A stretch of DNA of 13,800 bases from positions 1 to 13,800 of the forward strand of contig JADGJA010000620.1 of assembly GCA_027596035.1 (NCBI GenBank), written 5' to 3'. This DNA is from Thoreauomyces humboldtii (Eukaryota > Chytridiomycota > Chytridiomycetes > Spizellomycetales > Powellomycetaceae). Shown here one piece after another: positions 7,231-13,800 of this stretch; position 1 is the stretch's first letter; each line of letters opens with the position of its first letter. A program made the position numbers and the translations under genes. Under the pieces are notes generated by a model. That model was not told the DNA's origin, did no database searches, and saw only the letters and a program-made list of their open reading frames with translations.

Positions 7231-8240
7231 CATCTGATTTGGTGCATCTGTGAGGATCGGCTGCAGAAGAACAACTGGCAGCTTGGTTCTTTGCAATCCA
7301 CAAAATGCGCATGCCCGGATGAGGGACGTGATGAGGTCATAGAGATGACGACAGTAGAACCCGGCGTTCATTTTCTGCCATGTACGGTTTACCTTGCCGT
7401 GCTAACCAAAGTTAGGATCGCTATGCAGTACGTGAAATGTATCTTTGAACTGCTGCTGGTTGAGAAACACCTGCTTGGCCACTTGTTTTCCATTGCCAAG
7501 CTTCCGGATGTAAGTCAGCATGCCCGTGTCGAGTCGAAACATCTTCGCCTAAGACGAAGGAAGGGTAAGTAAGACAGTCTGTTAACGTTTGTCGCTCTGC
7601 AGACGGCACTTACTCGTCGGCGTACCACACGTTTCTCTCCTTTGGTCTTACCGTCATACCTGTACGACCCGTCTTGCAAATAAAGTGCCACCTCGTCCAT
7701 CTGTTCAAAGTAGAATCTGAGCTGCCCAGCTTGGTGCGCAGATAGTTCAACGTCGTGTCTCGGAAGCACTGGCGACGAATGCGACGTTCTGTAGCCAGAA
7801 ACAAAATAGGTCAAATCTGGCTGGAGTGGTCAAGCTCATGATCGCTGCGTACCCAATTCGTGTAAACCGTCAACCCTACCTGGTTCCAGGCCTACCCAGC
7901 GTCCAGCCCCGTCAAAATCGGCATGCCAATAGAGGTGTGGAAAGACGCGCTTGCTGTACATGAGGCCTATAGACTCTGCCTCAAAGGGGAAATGTAGGGC
8001 CAGAATCTCTTGAGTGAGTCCTTTCAAGGGAAGATGGCGCCAAATATGTGTGGATTCATTGTCGCTCTCCACGAAGTAGGCGGTCGGGCCACGCGCGGCG
8101 CTGGCAGGCTGGTCCCAGGATTCCTCGCCGGAAGACATATCCGGAGAGGATGGGCTAGACGGTGTTGACGAGAGCGTCGCTTGACCACCAACTGTAGTCT
8201 CCACAGAGAGGGTGTTGGTGCTAGACATTCTTGCTAACAA

Positions 8241-8741
8241 TGTTGCTGAGAAGCCTCAGATACTGCTGGGGCCACGCCCTGGCGGTGACGGCGACTTGAC
8301 GGGTTCCGGGAGGAAAGGTCGACGTCCTTGGTTGGCAGGTGATAGCTCACGGATTGGTGCCTCGGAAGGATGGCGAGGCTGGAAGATGATAACCTTACGA
8401 TGTAGTGAGAGTACGGTGTAAGCTCTGCCATGTTATTGTGTAAGTCCTTAAAGCAAAGAGGGAGGGGGATGCCGACCGGGGTGCTTTATATCCTGGAGGT
8501 TGTCCTCCCCAGAGGTCTCGGTTCGGCCTCTGGCGGATCCCTGGCTTGGCTGGTACTGGCTGCGTATGGCGCAGCCATCCATATGCCATACCGGGAACAA
8601 CCCGGGCTTGTCCGAGTAGAAACAGAAAGAAGAGAAAAGAAGAAAGAGTGACGAGAGGTGGGAGCTATCTAAAGTAGATCTAGTGGAGAACTGCGCCCGC
8701 AGCAGCGGGGTCTTGTACGTTCTCGCCTGTTTCGCTCAACA
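8241..8741 (-). repeat. Predicted 3' LTR of the copia element
   Basis: On the coding strand the LTR would start TGTTGAG at 8741, directly after a purine-rich tract (GAGGGGAT, 8742-8749), and end CTCAGCAACA at 8241. The ends are inverted (TGTTG...CAACA), as expected for copia LTRs. It contains a TATA box in U3 and a C/T-rich stretch after it. The pol frame runs 62 bases into the LTR before its TAG at 8680-8682. The flank AACAA at 8236-8240 is the predicted 5-bp target duplication. The partner LTR is outside the window, so the borders are inferred. Confidence 0.6.
8485..8491 (-). promoter_or_regulatory. TATA box in the copia LTR
   Basis: The coding strand reads GGATATAAAGC, a good TATA box about 250 bases into the predicted LTR. 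Transcription from this 3' copy would leave the LTR at 8241 and run directly into the Ginger1 gene, whose first ATG is at 8228. An upstream ATG lies inside the LTR at 8431 and its frame ends at 8234. Confidence 0.5.
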
Positions 8742-8844
8742 ATCCCCTCAAGCGAGAGTTCTTGCTGGTGAAGTTGGCCTCCATGTCCTTGCTTGTATCG
8801 ACACGCCGGATACCCATGGTTTCCTTGGGCTTCTCGAAAGCGGG

Positions 8845-10338
8845 CCTTAGTAAGGGCTTCGTCATGATGTCGCTGGTCATATCCGCGGTAGGCTTGTACT
8901 CGAGGATAATGGTCCCGTCGGCCACCTTCTCTCTGACGGAATGGTGACGCACGTCGATGTGCTTGGTGCGTGCGTGGTGGATTGGATTGTTTGCCAGTGC
9001 AATGGCGGACTTGTTGTCCTCGTAGATTGTGACTGGGCCGGCATCCTTGCCGGTAAGCTCGAGGATAAATCCTCGAAGCCAAACTGCCTGCTGAGCAGCT
9101 ACAGCTAGAGACTTGTACTCGGCCTCGGTAGATGAGAGAGAGACCGTCGCTTGGAGCTTCGACATCCAGCTAACTAGCATTCCGTTGATGAAGAAGAGAT
9201 AGCCGGTGGTGGAACGCCTTGTGTTCCTATCCTCGGCCCAGTCCGCATCAGAATAGGCTGCAATGCGAATATCAGGGTCGAGTCCGTCAAGGAGATCCGG
9301 TTGAGGTACAAGTGCATGGTCCATGGTGCCGAGGAGGTATCGGATAACTCCTTTGGCGACACGTAGGTGAGCCTCGGACGGTCTTGCGCAGTATCGGGAT
9401 AAATTCGAGACTGGAAAGCCTATTTCTGCCCTTGTGACGCAGATTCCATGCATGATGGAACCGACCATTTGTTGGTACAACTTGGTGTCGGCCGGAGTGT
9501 TTTCGGCGAGCTTCTTGTCTTGCTCGTCCATACTTGCAATGGTGTCGTTGTTGGGTAGGGCAACGAAGCGGGTAGTCGAAGGCATTGGAATGACGTTGGG
9601 CTTGGCCTCCAAGAGTCCGAAGCGCTTCGCAACCTTCTTGATGTATTGCTCCTGCGAGAGGGCGATTGTCCTTGTTTTCCTGGTCCGTGTGATCTTCATT
9701 CCAAGGAAAAATTCTGGGACTCCGCAATCCTTCATCTTGAACCGCTTGCCGAAGTGATCACGAATGGCGTGAAGCATCTCGGTATCTTTTGCAGCCATGA
9801 TGATGTCGTCCACGTAGACTCCAATGAGTCCGATTCCGTTGGACGTGGTGCGGGCGAATACGCATGGGTCCCGTTGACAGGGTGCGAATCCGATGGAAAC
9901 GAGGTACTCAGTGAGTAGTTCGTTCCAAAGACGTGCAGCTTGTTTCAAGCCGTACAGTTCTCGTTGAAGCAATCCAACGAGTTCGTTCCCGTTGGCGTCC
10001 CGAGGGGTCGGTACTCTGTCGGGCATCTTCATGTAGATCATTGTCTTGTCGTGATCTAGTTCCGAGTTGAGGTACGCGGTGATGGCGTCCATCTGGTGGA
10101 GTTCAAGATCGTGAAGTGCGACGAGAGCAAAGAACAGCCAAATCGAGTCGTATCTAGCCACAGGTGGGTAAAGTTCTTCCAGATCATAGTCTTCGCCGGG
10201 GCGCTGTAACAAACCCCATGCAACGATTCGGACCTTGTGGAGGATCTCCTCGTTCGGGAGTGTCTTGAGCGTGAGAACGGCTTTCGATGTGATGGCGCGT
10301 TTACCATGTGGAAGTGGAACTAATGTCCATGTGTTGTT
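8845..10338 (-). other. Copia reverse transcriptase and RNase H
   Basis: Reverse transcriptase begins NNTWTLVPLP and contains QMDAITAYLNSEL (first catalytic Asp), ELYGLKQAARLW and the catalytic YVDD (about 9805-9816). RNase H follows with Y-S-D-A-D-W, S-S-T-E-A-E-Y and Y-E-D-N-K-S-A-I, so its acidic residues are intact, and ends near HHARTKHIDVRHH and DIMTKPL. The fingers motif is diverged (HKVRIVAWGLLQ in place of the usual K-A-R-L-V-A-K-G), as is the following segment (LYPPVARYDSI). The enzyme may be weakened although its active sites remain. Confidence 0.9.
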
Positions 10339-10590
10339 TGACTCGAGTGTGTCCATTTCCCGATCAAGCGCTCCTTTCCAGTGGATCGCGTCGGGGGACA
10401 ACAAAGCGGCTTTGAGCGTGGGCGGTACGTTGGTGGTGGCAACATCTCCGACTGCAAGAAGTGCCTCGATGAGAGAGGTATCCTGATGCATGTTCGCTCG
10501 TGCACCATCGAAGATCGGTCCAGATTCGGTAGGGATCGGGTGCGTACGCCGAGTCAGATCGTCGGCGTCGGGTACCATGGCGAGCAAGGC

Positions 10591-10728
10591 CTTGGCTTGG
10601 TGCCAGATCTTGAGGGCTTCAGTCCTCTCAGCCAAGCTTGGTGGTTCCCATGCGGTTTCATCGAAACCGATCCACTTGACTTCGTACTTTCGGTCCTTGT
10701 GGTTTCGGATCGATTCAATGGTGTACTC
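10591..10728 (-). other. Chromodomain in copia pol between integrase and reverse transcriptase
   Basis: The segment reads EYTIESIRNHKDRKYEVKWI, followed by G-F-D-E-T-A-W-E-P and a helix ending ALKIWHQ. This matches a classical chromodomain: E-Y-x-I-E-x-I strand, Y-x-V-K-W-x-G-F strand, W-E-P turn and C-terminal helix. The three methyl-lysine cage positions are Tyr, Trp and Phe, so the cage looks complete. It lies in the same uninterrupted frame as integrase and reverse transcriptase and starts 15 residues after the integrase core ends. Such domains bind methylated histone H3 tails, classically H3K9me in HP1. They are well known at the integrase C-terminus of Ty3/gypsy chromoviruses; their presence in copia is unusual. 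Confidence 0.85.
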
Positions 10729-10770
10729 ATCATTGATGGAATAGATTATTGGGTTGGTGATGAGGGCGGT

Positions 10771-11637
10771 CGACTCGTCGAAGTCGACGTCGCTTGACTC
10801 GATGATCCGACCGTTCGTAAAGTCGAACAATCGGTATCCTTTGCGGTCAACACCGTAGCCGATGAGTCTTGCCTCGATTGCGCGAGGGCGACTCTTGCCT
10901 CCACGATTCTTCTTGAGTACATGAACATAGACTTTTGACCAAATCGTGCGGAGGTGGCTTAGGTTTGGCACACGTCCGTAGAGGACTTGAAACGGGGATC
11001 TGTTCTCCTTGTTTGTGGTTGACGGGAATCGATTCCGGAGGTATGCAACTGTGTTGAGGATCTCGGTCCACAGGACATCCGGAATGTTGTTGGCGGTCAT
11101 GATGGCGCGTGTGGGTTCCCACAAGACTCTCATATGTCTCTCGGAGACACCGCCTTGCTGTGGAACATCGCTCTGGGTGATTTCCCAGCCAAGTCCCCAC
11201 TTCGCCTTCAGGGCATCGGCTTTATGGCCGATAAACTCTCCTCCGCCGTCGTGTCTAACCGTCTTGACTCGGGTTTCGAACGACGTTGAGATGTGCGTGA
11301 GGAAATCGTTAAAGATACCAAGGGTGTCGGATTTTTGTTCCATAAAGAACACCCAATGGAAACGCGAAGCGTTGTCAGTGACGAGTAGCGCGTACTTCGA
11401 CTTCAAACCCAGCAATGGTTCGTGTGGTCCGGATAGGTTGCAGTGCAACCTTTCCAGGATCACCTTGGTCCTCGATTCGGCGGGACCGTGGTGCGGCTTG
11501 TTGGAAGACTTGCCTAAGTTGCAGCCTTTGCAAGCGTGCAAGTCCAGATCCTTGTCGATGTGACCGGGAATTTCTGGATGCTGTGCCACGAGGAGCCGGG
11601 TGGTGTTGAGACCTGGGTGACCGAGGCGGTGATGCCA
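10771..11637 (-). other. Copia integrase: zinc finger plus core, first Asp lost
   Basis: The pre-integrase zinc finger is intact (W-H-H-R-L-G-H and C-K-G-C). In the core the second Asp (R-H-D-G-G-G-E-F, 11248-11250) and the Glu (G-V-S-E-R) are present with 35 residues between. The first catalytic Asp, which should lie in the H-x-D-x-x-G-P motif, is Asn (codon AAC, 11437-11439). Loss of this metal ligand should abolish strand transfer. The region ends with the usual copia strand GYRLFDFTNGRIIESSDVDF. Confidence 0.85.
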
Positions 11638-12150
11638 CACGAGAGCAGGTGAAAGCTTGGTAAGCTTTTCGATCGTCTCAATGACTTCCTCAGTCTCCGA
11701 TATGACGACAATGTCCTGGTGTCCTCCAGGAACCTTGGTGTCGTTGTATACTTCTTTGTGGATGGGGTTGACGTTGAGATGATGTTTGTTGGAGGTCTGA
11801 TTCAGAGGCTAGGCCTTAGTCAGCACTTCCTCATCGGTTTCGACGCCGCTTCCTTCTGAGTCCGGTAGGTCCTTGATACTAGGGCCGGTTGGTACAGGAA
11901 GCATGCCTTCCGCTCGGCGTTGTTGAGCACGAGAGGCGGCGAGGATGGTGGCAACATAAACTTGTGCCATTCCTTCTTCGACTTGTCGGTCGGGACCGTA
12001 GTCCTTCAGAAGTTGCACGTACTCGTTTTGAAGTACAGCAGTGCCGTCGATCCGGACTAGTCCGGGTTTGGTCTGGAGTCCAACTACATGGGCCACGACT
12101 TCGCCTGTTTCTGTTGAAACAATTTCATTGCTTGGCCAGGAGTTGTACGC

Positions 12151-12405
12151 GTATCCATTGTCCTTGAGATGCTCGGTGGAGATGAGATTGCGATCCAGCG
12201 TGGGTGCGTACAAAACGTTGTTGAGCGTCATGGTCTTCCGCGTCCCATTGCAGATGATATCCATTCTACTATATGCGATGACATCGTGATGTCCTTTCCC
12301 GATGCCGGTGATCGTCGTACCGGCGGCGATCGGCAAAGGTTATACAACCATTCACTGCAACCTGTCATGGTGTCCGAAGCACACGAGTCCACCATGATGG
12401 CTTCT
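12151..12405 (-). other. Aspartic protease domain of copia with altered active site
   Basis: The motif IMVDSCASDTMTG corresponds to the copia protease start, where the catalytic triplet is normally Asp-Ser/Thr-Gly. Here the Asp is present (12387-12389) but the Gly is Cys (codon TGT, 12381-12383). Later conserved parts are intact: TTITGIGKG, LNNVLYAPTLDRNLIS and a final hydrophobic strand. A one-base deletion near 12335-12337 breaks the frame between the two halves. Confidence 0.75.
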
Positions 12406-12490
12406 TCGTAGCTGTAGGCTAGCGCGTTGGAGACTTCGACCGAGTTGGCGGTCTTGTTCTTCTGAGCCTTGACGGCTTCCTTGCGATGTT

Positions 12491-13677
12491 GCAACCTGCA
12501 GGGAAATTGCCGGTGCCTTCGCAGATCACACACTTGTAGTTGGCAGGGGCTTCGCGGTTTTTCGGCTTGTTGTTCTTTGTCTTGGACGACAAAGCTGGAC
12601 TTGGGCTTGTCTGACGATGGATTGCGGCCAGACCCGGCTTTGCCTTTCCCTTTGTCCTTGCGGTCATTCCTTCCCTTCTGATGCTTGTTGTTGTTGTTGC
12701 TCAAAGCGGAGGAACTTTCCGTTATGTTCGCCTTGGGTTGGCGAAACGCGCCATCCATTTGGATAGCGTGTTGCATAGCTTCCTCAATAGATTGGAAGCG
12801 TTGGAGTCCTTTGCGTTGCTCTAGCGCAACGCGGAGGTTGCTGTTAAGCGATCTTTTCTACTCGAACATCTCGGTATAGAAATCCGGCGGGGGATCCATT
12901 TGAGCGGTGAGCTTGCGGAAATCGGAGTTGTGGTGTTCAACCGATCCCTTTTGTTGCAACTCGCCGATCTTGCGACGTACTGAAGCGCCGTTGTCCGTTG
13001 CGAAATATGCCTTGTACAGCATATCCATAAACTCGAAATACAAGAAGTTCGGTTCCCTGTTCTGCGATCGGCAACGTGTCTCAACCTGTTTCCACCAGGT
13101 GAGTGCGCTACCGCGCAGGCGGGACTGGGCCATTCGAATGACTTTTGCTTCGGTCGCACGCTTCAGCTTTCCCCATTGTTCAAGGCCGTTCTCGCCACTT
13201 GACGAGTCCTCCTTTTTCTCCGTCAAAGTGCGGGATGTTTTGGAGGGCGTCCTTGATTTCTTTGGCGTCGACGTCGTCACTTCCGCTTGGGAACAGCGGT
13301 ACGGGTGCTGACGTCGGGCTTGGGCCCCCACCATGTGGTGGTGGTCCACCTCCACCTCCGCCACCGGCGGGCCCACCATGCGGTGGTCCCGTTCCATACG
13401 GTAGCATCCAAGATGGGTTGTTACCTCCAAAGGGAGGTCCTCCACCTCCGCCGCCGCCTCCTCCATAAGGGGGAGGTCCACCTCCACCACCTCCACCACC
13501 GTAACCACCTCCATATCCCGACCCGCCTGGCCCACCTGGGTAGCCACCTGAGTTGCCCGGTCCCGGAGGTCCCCCGTTGGGGCCTCCCGGGTTTCCGGGG
13601 CCAGGTGGCGGTGGTGGACCAGCTGCTGGTGCCGACGACGTTGCTTGGAAGGTAGTTGTCACGAGTGCTTGAGTCAT
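12491..13677 (-). other. Gag region with Gly/Pro-rich N-terminus and degenerate zinc knuckle
   Basis: The N-terminal 120 or so residues are mostly Gly and Pro with some Tyr. A helical Gag core follows, with AQSRLRGSALTWW, then a tryptophan-poor helix region and LQQKGSVEHHNSDFRKL. This resembles the Retrotrans_gag pattern common in Ty3/gypsy more than the usual copia Gag. A basic Lys/Gly/Asn-rich linker leads to a zinc knuckle at 12491-12532 with spacing C-x2-C-x4-N-x4-C, where the metal-binding His is replaced by Asn. The region is split by a frameshift near 13184, a TAG at 12858-12860 and a shift near 12560. Confidence 0.65.
13318..13640 (-). repeat. Low-complexity Gly/Pro-coding stretch in gag
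   Basis: The coding strand is made of irregular repeats of GGN and CCN codons giving runs of up to nine Gly and five Pro. Such a stretch gives long spurious open frames in every other frame and both strands, and is prone to slippage. Confidence 0.8.
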
Positions 13678-13723
13678 AGGGCGTGTAGCAGGAATGCTTG
13701 TGCCCCATGGTGTAGATGGTGCT

Positions 13724-13769
13724 TGACGCGGTGCATATATTTGTCTAGACAAATATATGCACCGCGTCA
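13724..13769. repeat. Perfect 46-bp palindrome in the copia leader
   Basis: Bases 13724-13746 are the exact reverse complement of 13747-13769, with no spacer and a TCTAGA centre. The arms begin TGACGCGGTGC. It lies about 47 bases upstream of the first in-frame gag ATG (13677) and just after the presumed primer-binding region. In genomic RNA it would form a long hairpin or an intermolecular duplex. Confidence 0.95.
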
Positions 13770-13800
13770 GGGATAACCCAGGCGCCAGTTACCAGGTTAC

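Larger units (their letters stand above)
4077..8228 (-). pseudogene. Ginger1 transposase gene (integrase-chromo-Ulp1), broken
   Basis: This is a multi-exon transposase gene. Inferred exons are 8228-7880, 7816-7614, 7548-7231, 7143-6676, 6618-6100, 6022 (or 6058)-5636, 5577-4892 and 4780-4077. Introns are mostly GT-AG with CTAAC or GTTAAC branch-like sites and preserve phase; 6619-6675 is optional and 6023-6099 has a shorter alternative (6059-6099). Domains in order are a Ser-rich acidic N-terminus, a helical segment ending KGEKRVVRRR, an H2C2 zinc finger (His near 7410 and 7400, C-A-F-C near 7300), a DDE core, a basic SH3-like region (LEVGTIVLV), a chromodomain-like segment, a Pro/Lys-rich linker and Ulp1. 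Breaks are TAG at 7402-7404 inside the zinc finger, TAA at 6754-6756, and a 25-bp duplication near 6474-6519 that shifts frame. The ATG at 8228 is the first after the copia LTR, so the native start may lie further upstream. Confidence 0.65.
3878..8240 (-). mobile_element. Ginger1-type DNA transposon, decayed, right end cut by copia
   Basis: The assignment rests on the transposase layout. It has a Gypsy-like integrase with an H2C2 zinc finger, a DD35E core and a basic SH3-like region, followed by a C-terminal Ulp1 protease and no reverse transcriptase, Gag or RNase H. Ginger1 transposases are described as having either an OTU or a Ulp1 protease after the integrase, so the architecture fits that group. 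The left border is set at the TGTCCC repeats and is tentative. On the right the element runs into the copia LTR at 8241, so its 5' end and terminal inverted repeat are presumably on the far side of the copia insertion, outside the window. No CCGG or CCGT target duplication can be checked. Confidence 0.65.
8680..13677 (-). pseudogene. Copia gag-pol polyprotein, broken
   Basis: The frame runs from the first in-frame ATG at 13677 to a TAG at 8680-8682, about 1665 codons, the usual size of a copia polyprotein plus one extra domain. Four single-base shifts that cancel out are inferred: an extra base near 13184-13187 in Gag, an extra base in the five-base A/T run at 12558-12562, a missing base near 12470-12490 and a missing base near 12335-12337 in protease. 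In-frame TAG stops lie at 12858-12860 (Gag C-terminus) and 11809-11811 (between protease and integrase). From 11808 to 8680 the frame is fully open. Key residues have changed in the zinc knuckle, protease and integrase, while reverse transcriptase YVDD and the RNase H acids remain. This copy cannot make a complete polyprotein. Confidence 0.85.
8241..13800 (-). mobile_element. Ty1/copia LTR retrotransposon with a chromodomain, 5' LTR off the window
   Basis: The domain order Gag, protease, integrase, reverse transcriptase, RNase H is diagnostic of Ty1/copia, since Ty3/gypsy places integrase last. The element lies on the minus strand with its 3' LTR at 8241-8741. The right edge of the window probably falls just inside the 5' LTR/primer-binding region; two TGG words (13792-13794 and 13785-13787) could start a primer-binding site but neither matches a tRNA end I can name. 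It seems to have landed at the 5' end of the Ginger1 gene. Damage is limited to two stops, four 1-bp shifts and several key-residue changes, so it is a fairly recent but inactive copy. Confidence 0.85.

Noticed and set aside
7610..7804. Alternative minus-strand frame (with ERRIRRQCF) as part of the transposase
   Set aside because: It cannot be joined in phase to the zinc-finger exon, while the competing frame (ending KGEKRVVRRR) splices in phase and reads like the segment expected before the zinc finger.
8620..8650. Purine-rich tract on the plus strand as a polypurine tract
   Set aside because: It is on the wrong strand for the minus-strand copia and lies within the predicted LTR. The tract GAGGGGAT next to TGTTG at 8741 fits better.
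8242..8680. Right terminal inverted repeat of Ginger1
   Set aside because: No inverted copy of the TGTCCC cluster is found here; the segment is better explained as copia LTR.
13184..13187. Programmed ribosomal frameshift in gag
   Set aside because: There are four single-base shifts in gag-pro that cancel, two near homopolymer or GC runs, plus stops. Decay explains them better than a programmed site.
13145..13655. Proline-rich and histidine/leucine-rich plus-strand frames opposite gag
   Set aside because: They are shadows of the Gly/Pro codon repeats. The minus-strand frame connects to a recognisable Gag core.
13777..13800. tRNA primer-binding site of copia
   Set aside because: Two TGG words on the coding strand are in the right place, but the following bases do not match a tRNA 3' end I can identify and the LTR end is not visible, so no feature is called.
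1..13800. tRNA, rRNA genes, CRISPR arrays or bacterial-type operons
   Set aside because: No cloverleaf, rRNA signature, regular repeat-spacer pattern or ribosome-binding-site organisation was seen; introns and LTR/Ginger elements point to a eukaryote.

Overview
This looks like a nuclear contig from a fungus. Genes have short GT-AG introns (about 57-111 bases) with CTAAC-like branch points, there is a fungal-style secreted Ser/Thr/Ala-rich protein, and two decayed transposable elements lie side by side. I lean towards a basidiomycete, but the phylum is not proven by what can be read here.

Bases 1-3870 are the host-like left part. They hold a small, weakly supported spliced gene (434-1106, +), about 1 kb with no convincing gene, and one clear gene (2158-2931, +) for a cysteine-free secreted protein with its own TATA box. 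After it comes a sparse region with simple repeats and a two-unit telomere-like motif, then a short minus-strand coding fragment (3569-3868) that stops where the transposon material begins.

Bases 3878-8240 hold a minus-strand Ginger1-type DNA transposon. Its multi-exon transposase gene (8228 down to 4077) encodes a zinc-finger N-terminus, a DD35E integrase-like core, a basic SH3-like (GPY/F-type) region, a chromodomain-like segment and a C-terminal Ulp1 cysteine protease with all four catalytic residues. It is broken by two in-frame stops and a 25-bp tandem duplication that shifts the frame. Two of its introns share an 18-bp palindrome.

Bases 8241-13800 hold a minus-strand Ty1/copia retrotransposon. 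It has a predicted 501-bp 3' LTR (TGTTG...CAACA, 8241-8741) and a gag-pol frame with Gag, aspartic protease, integrase, reverse transcriptase and RNase H. A well-formed chromodomain sits between integrase and reverse transcriptase, which is the most unusual feature of the window. The frame carries two TAG stops, four 1-bp frameshifts and substitutions at catalytic or zinc-binding sites. A perfect 46-bp palindrome lies in the leader ahead of gag. The 5' LTR must lie beyond the right edge.

The copia 3' LTR ends only 12 bases before the apparent ATG of the Ginger1 gene and points in the same direction. Copia therefore probably inserted into the 5' end of the Ginger1 element, and its LTR promoter may read into the transposase gene. 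Both elements carry chromodomain-like modules, so chromatin-guided insertion into the same heterochromatic locus is a reasonable hypothesis.
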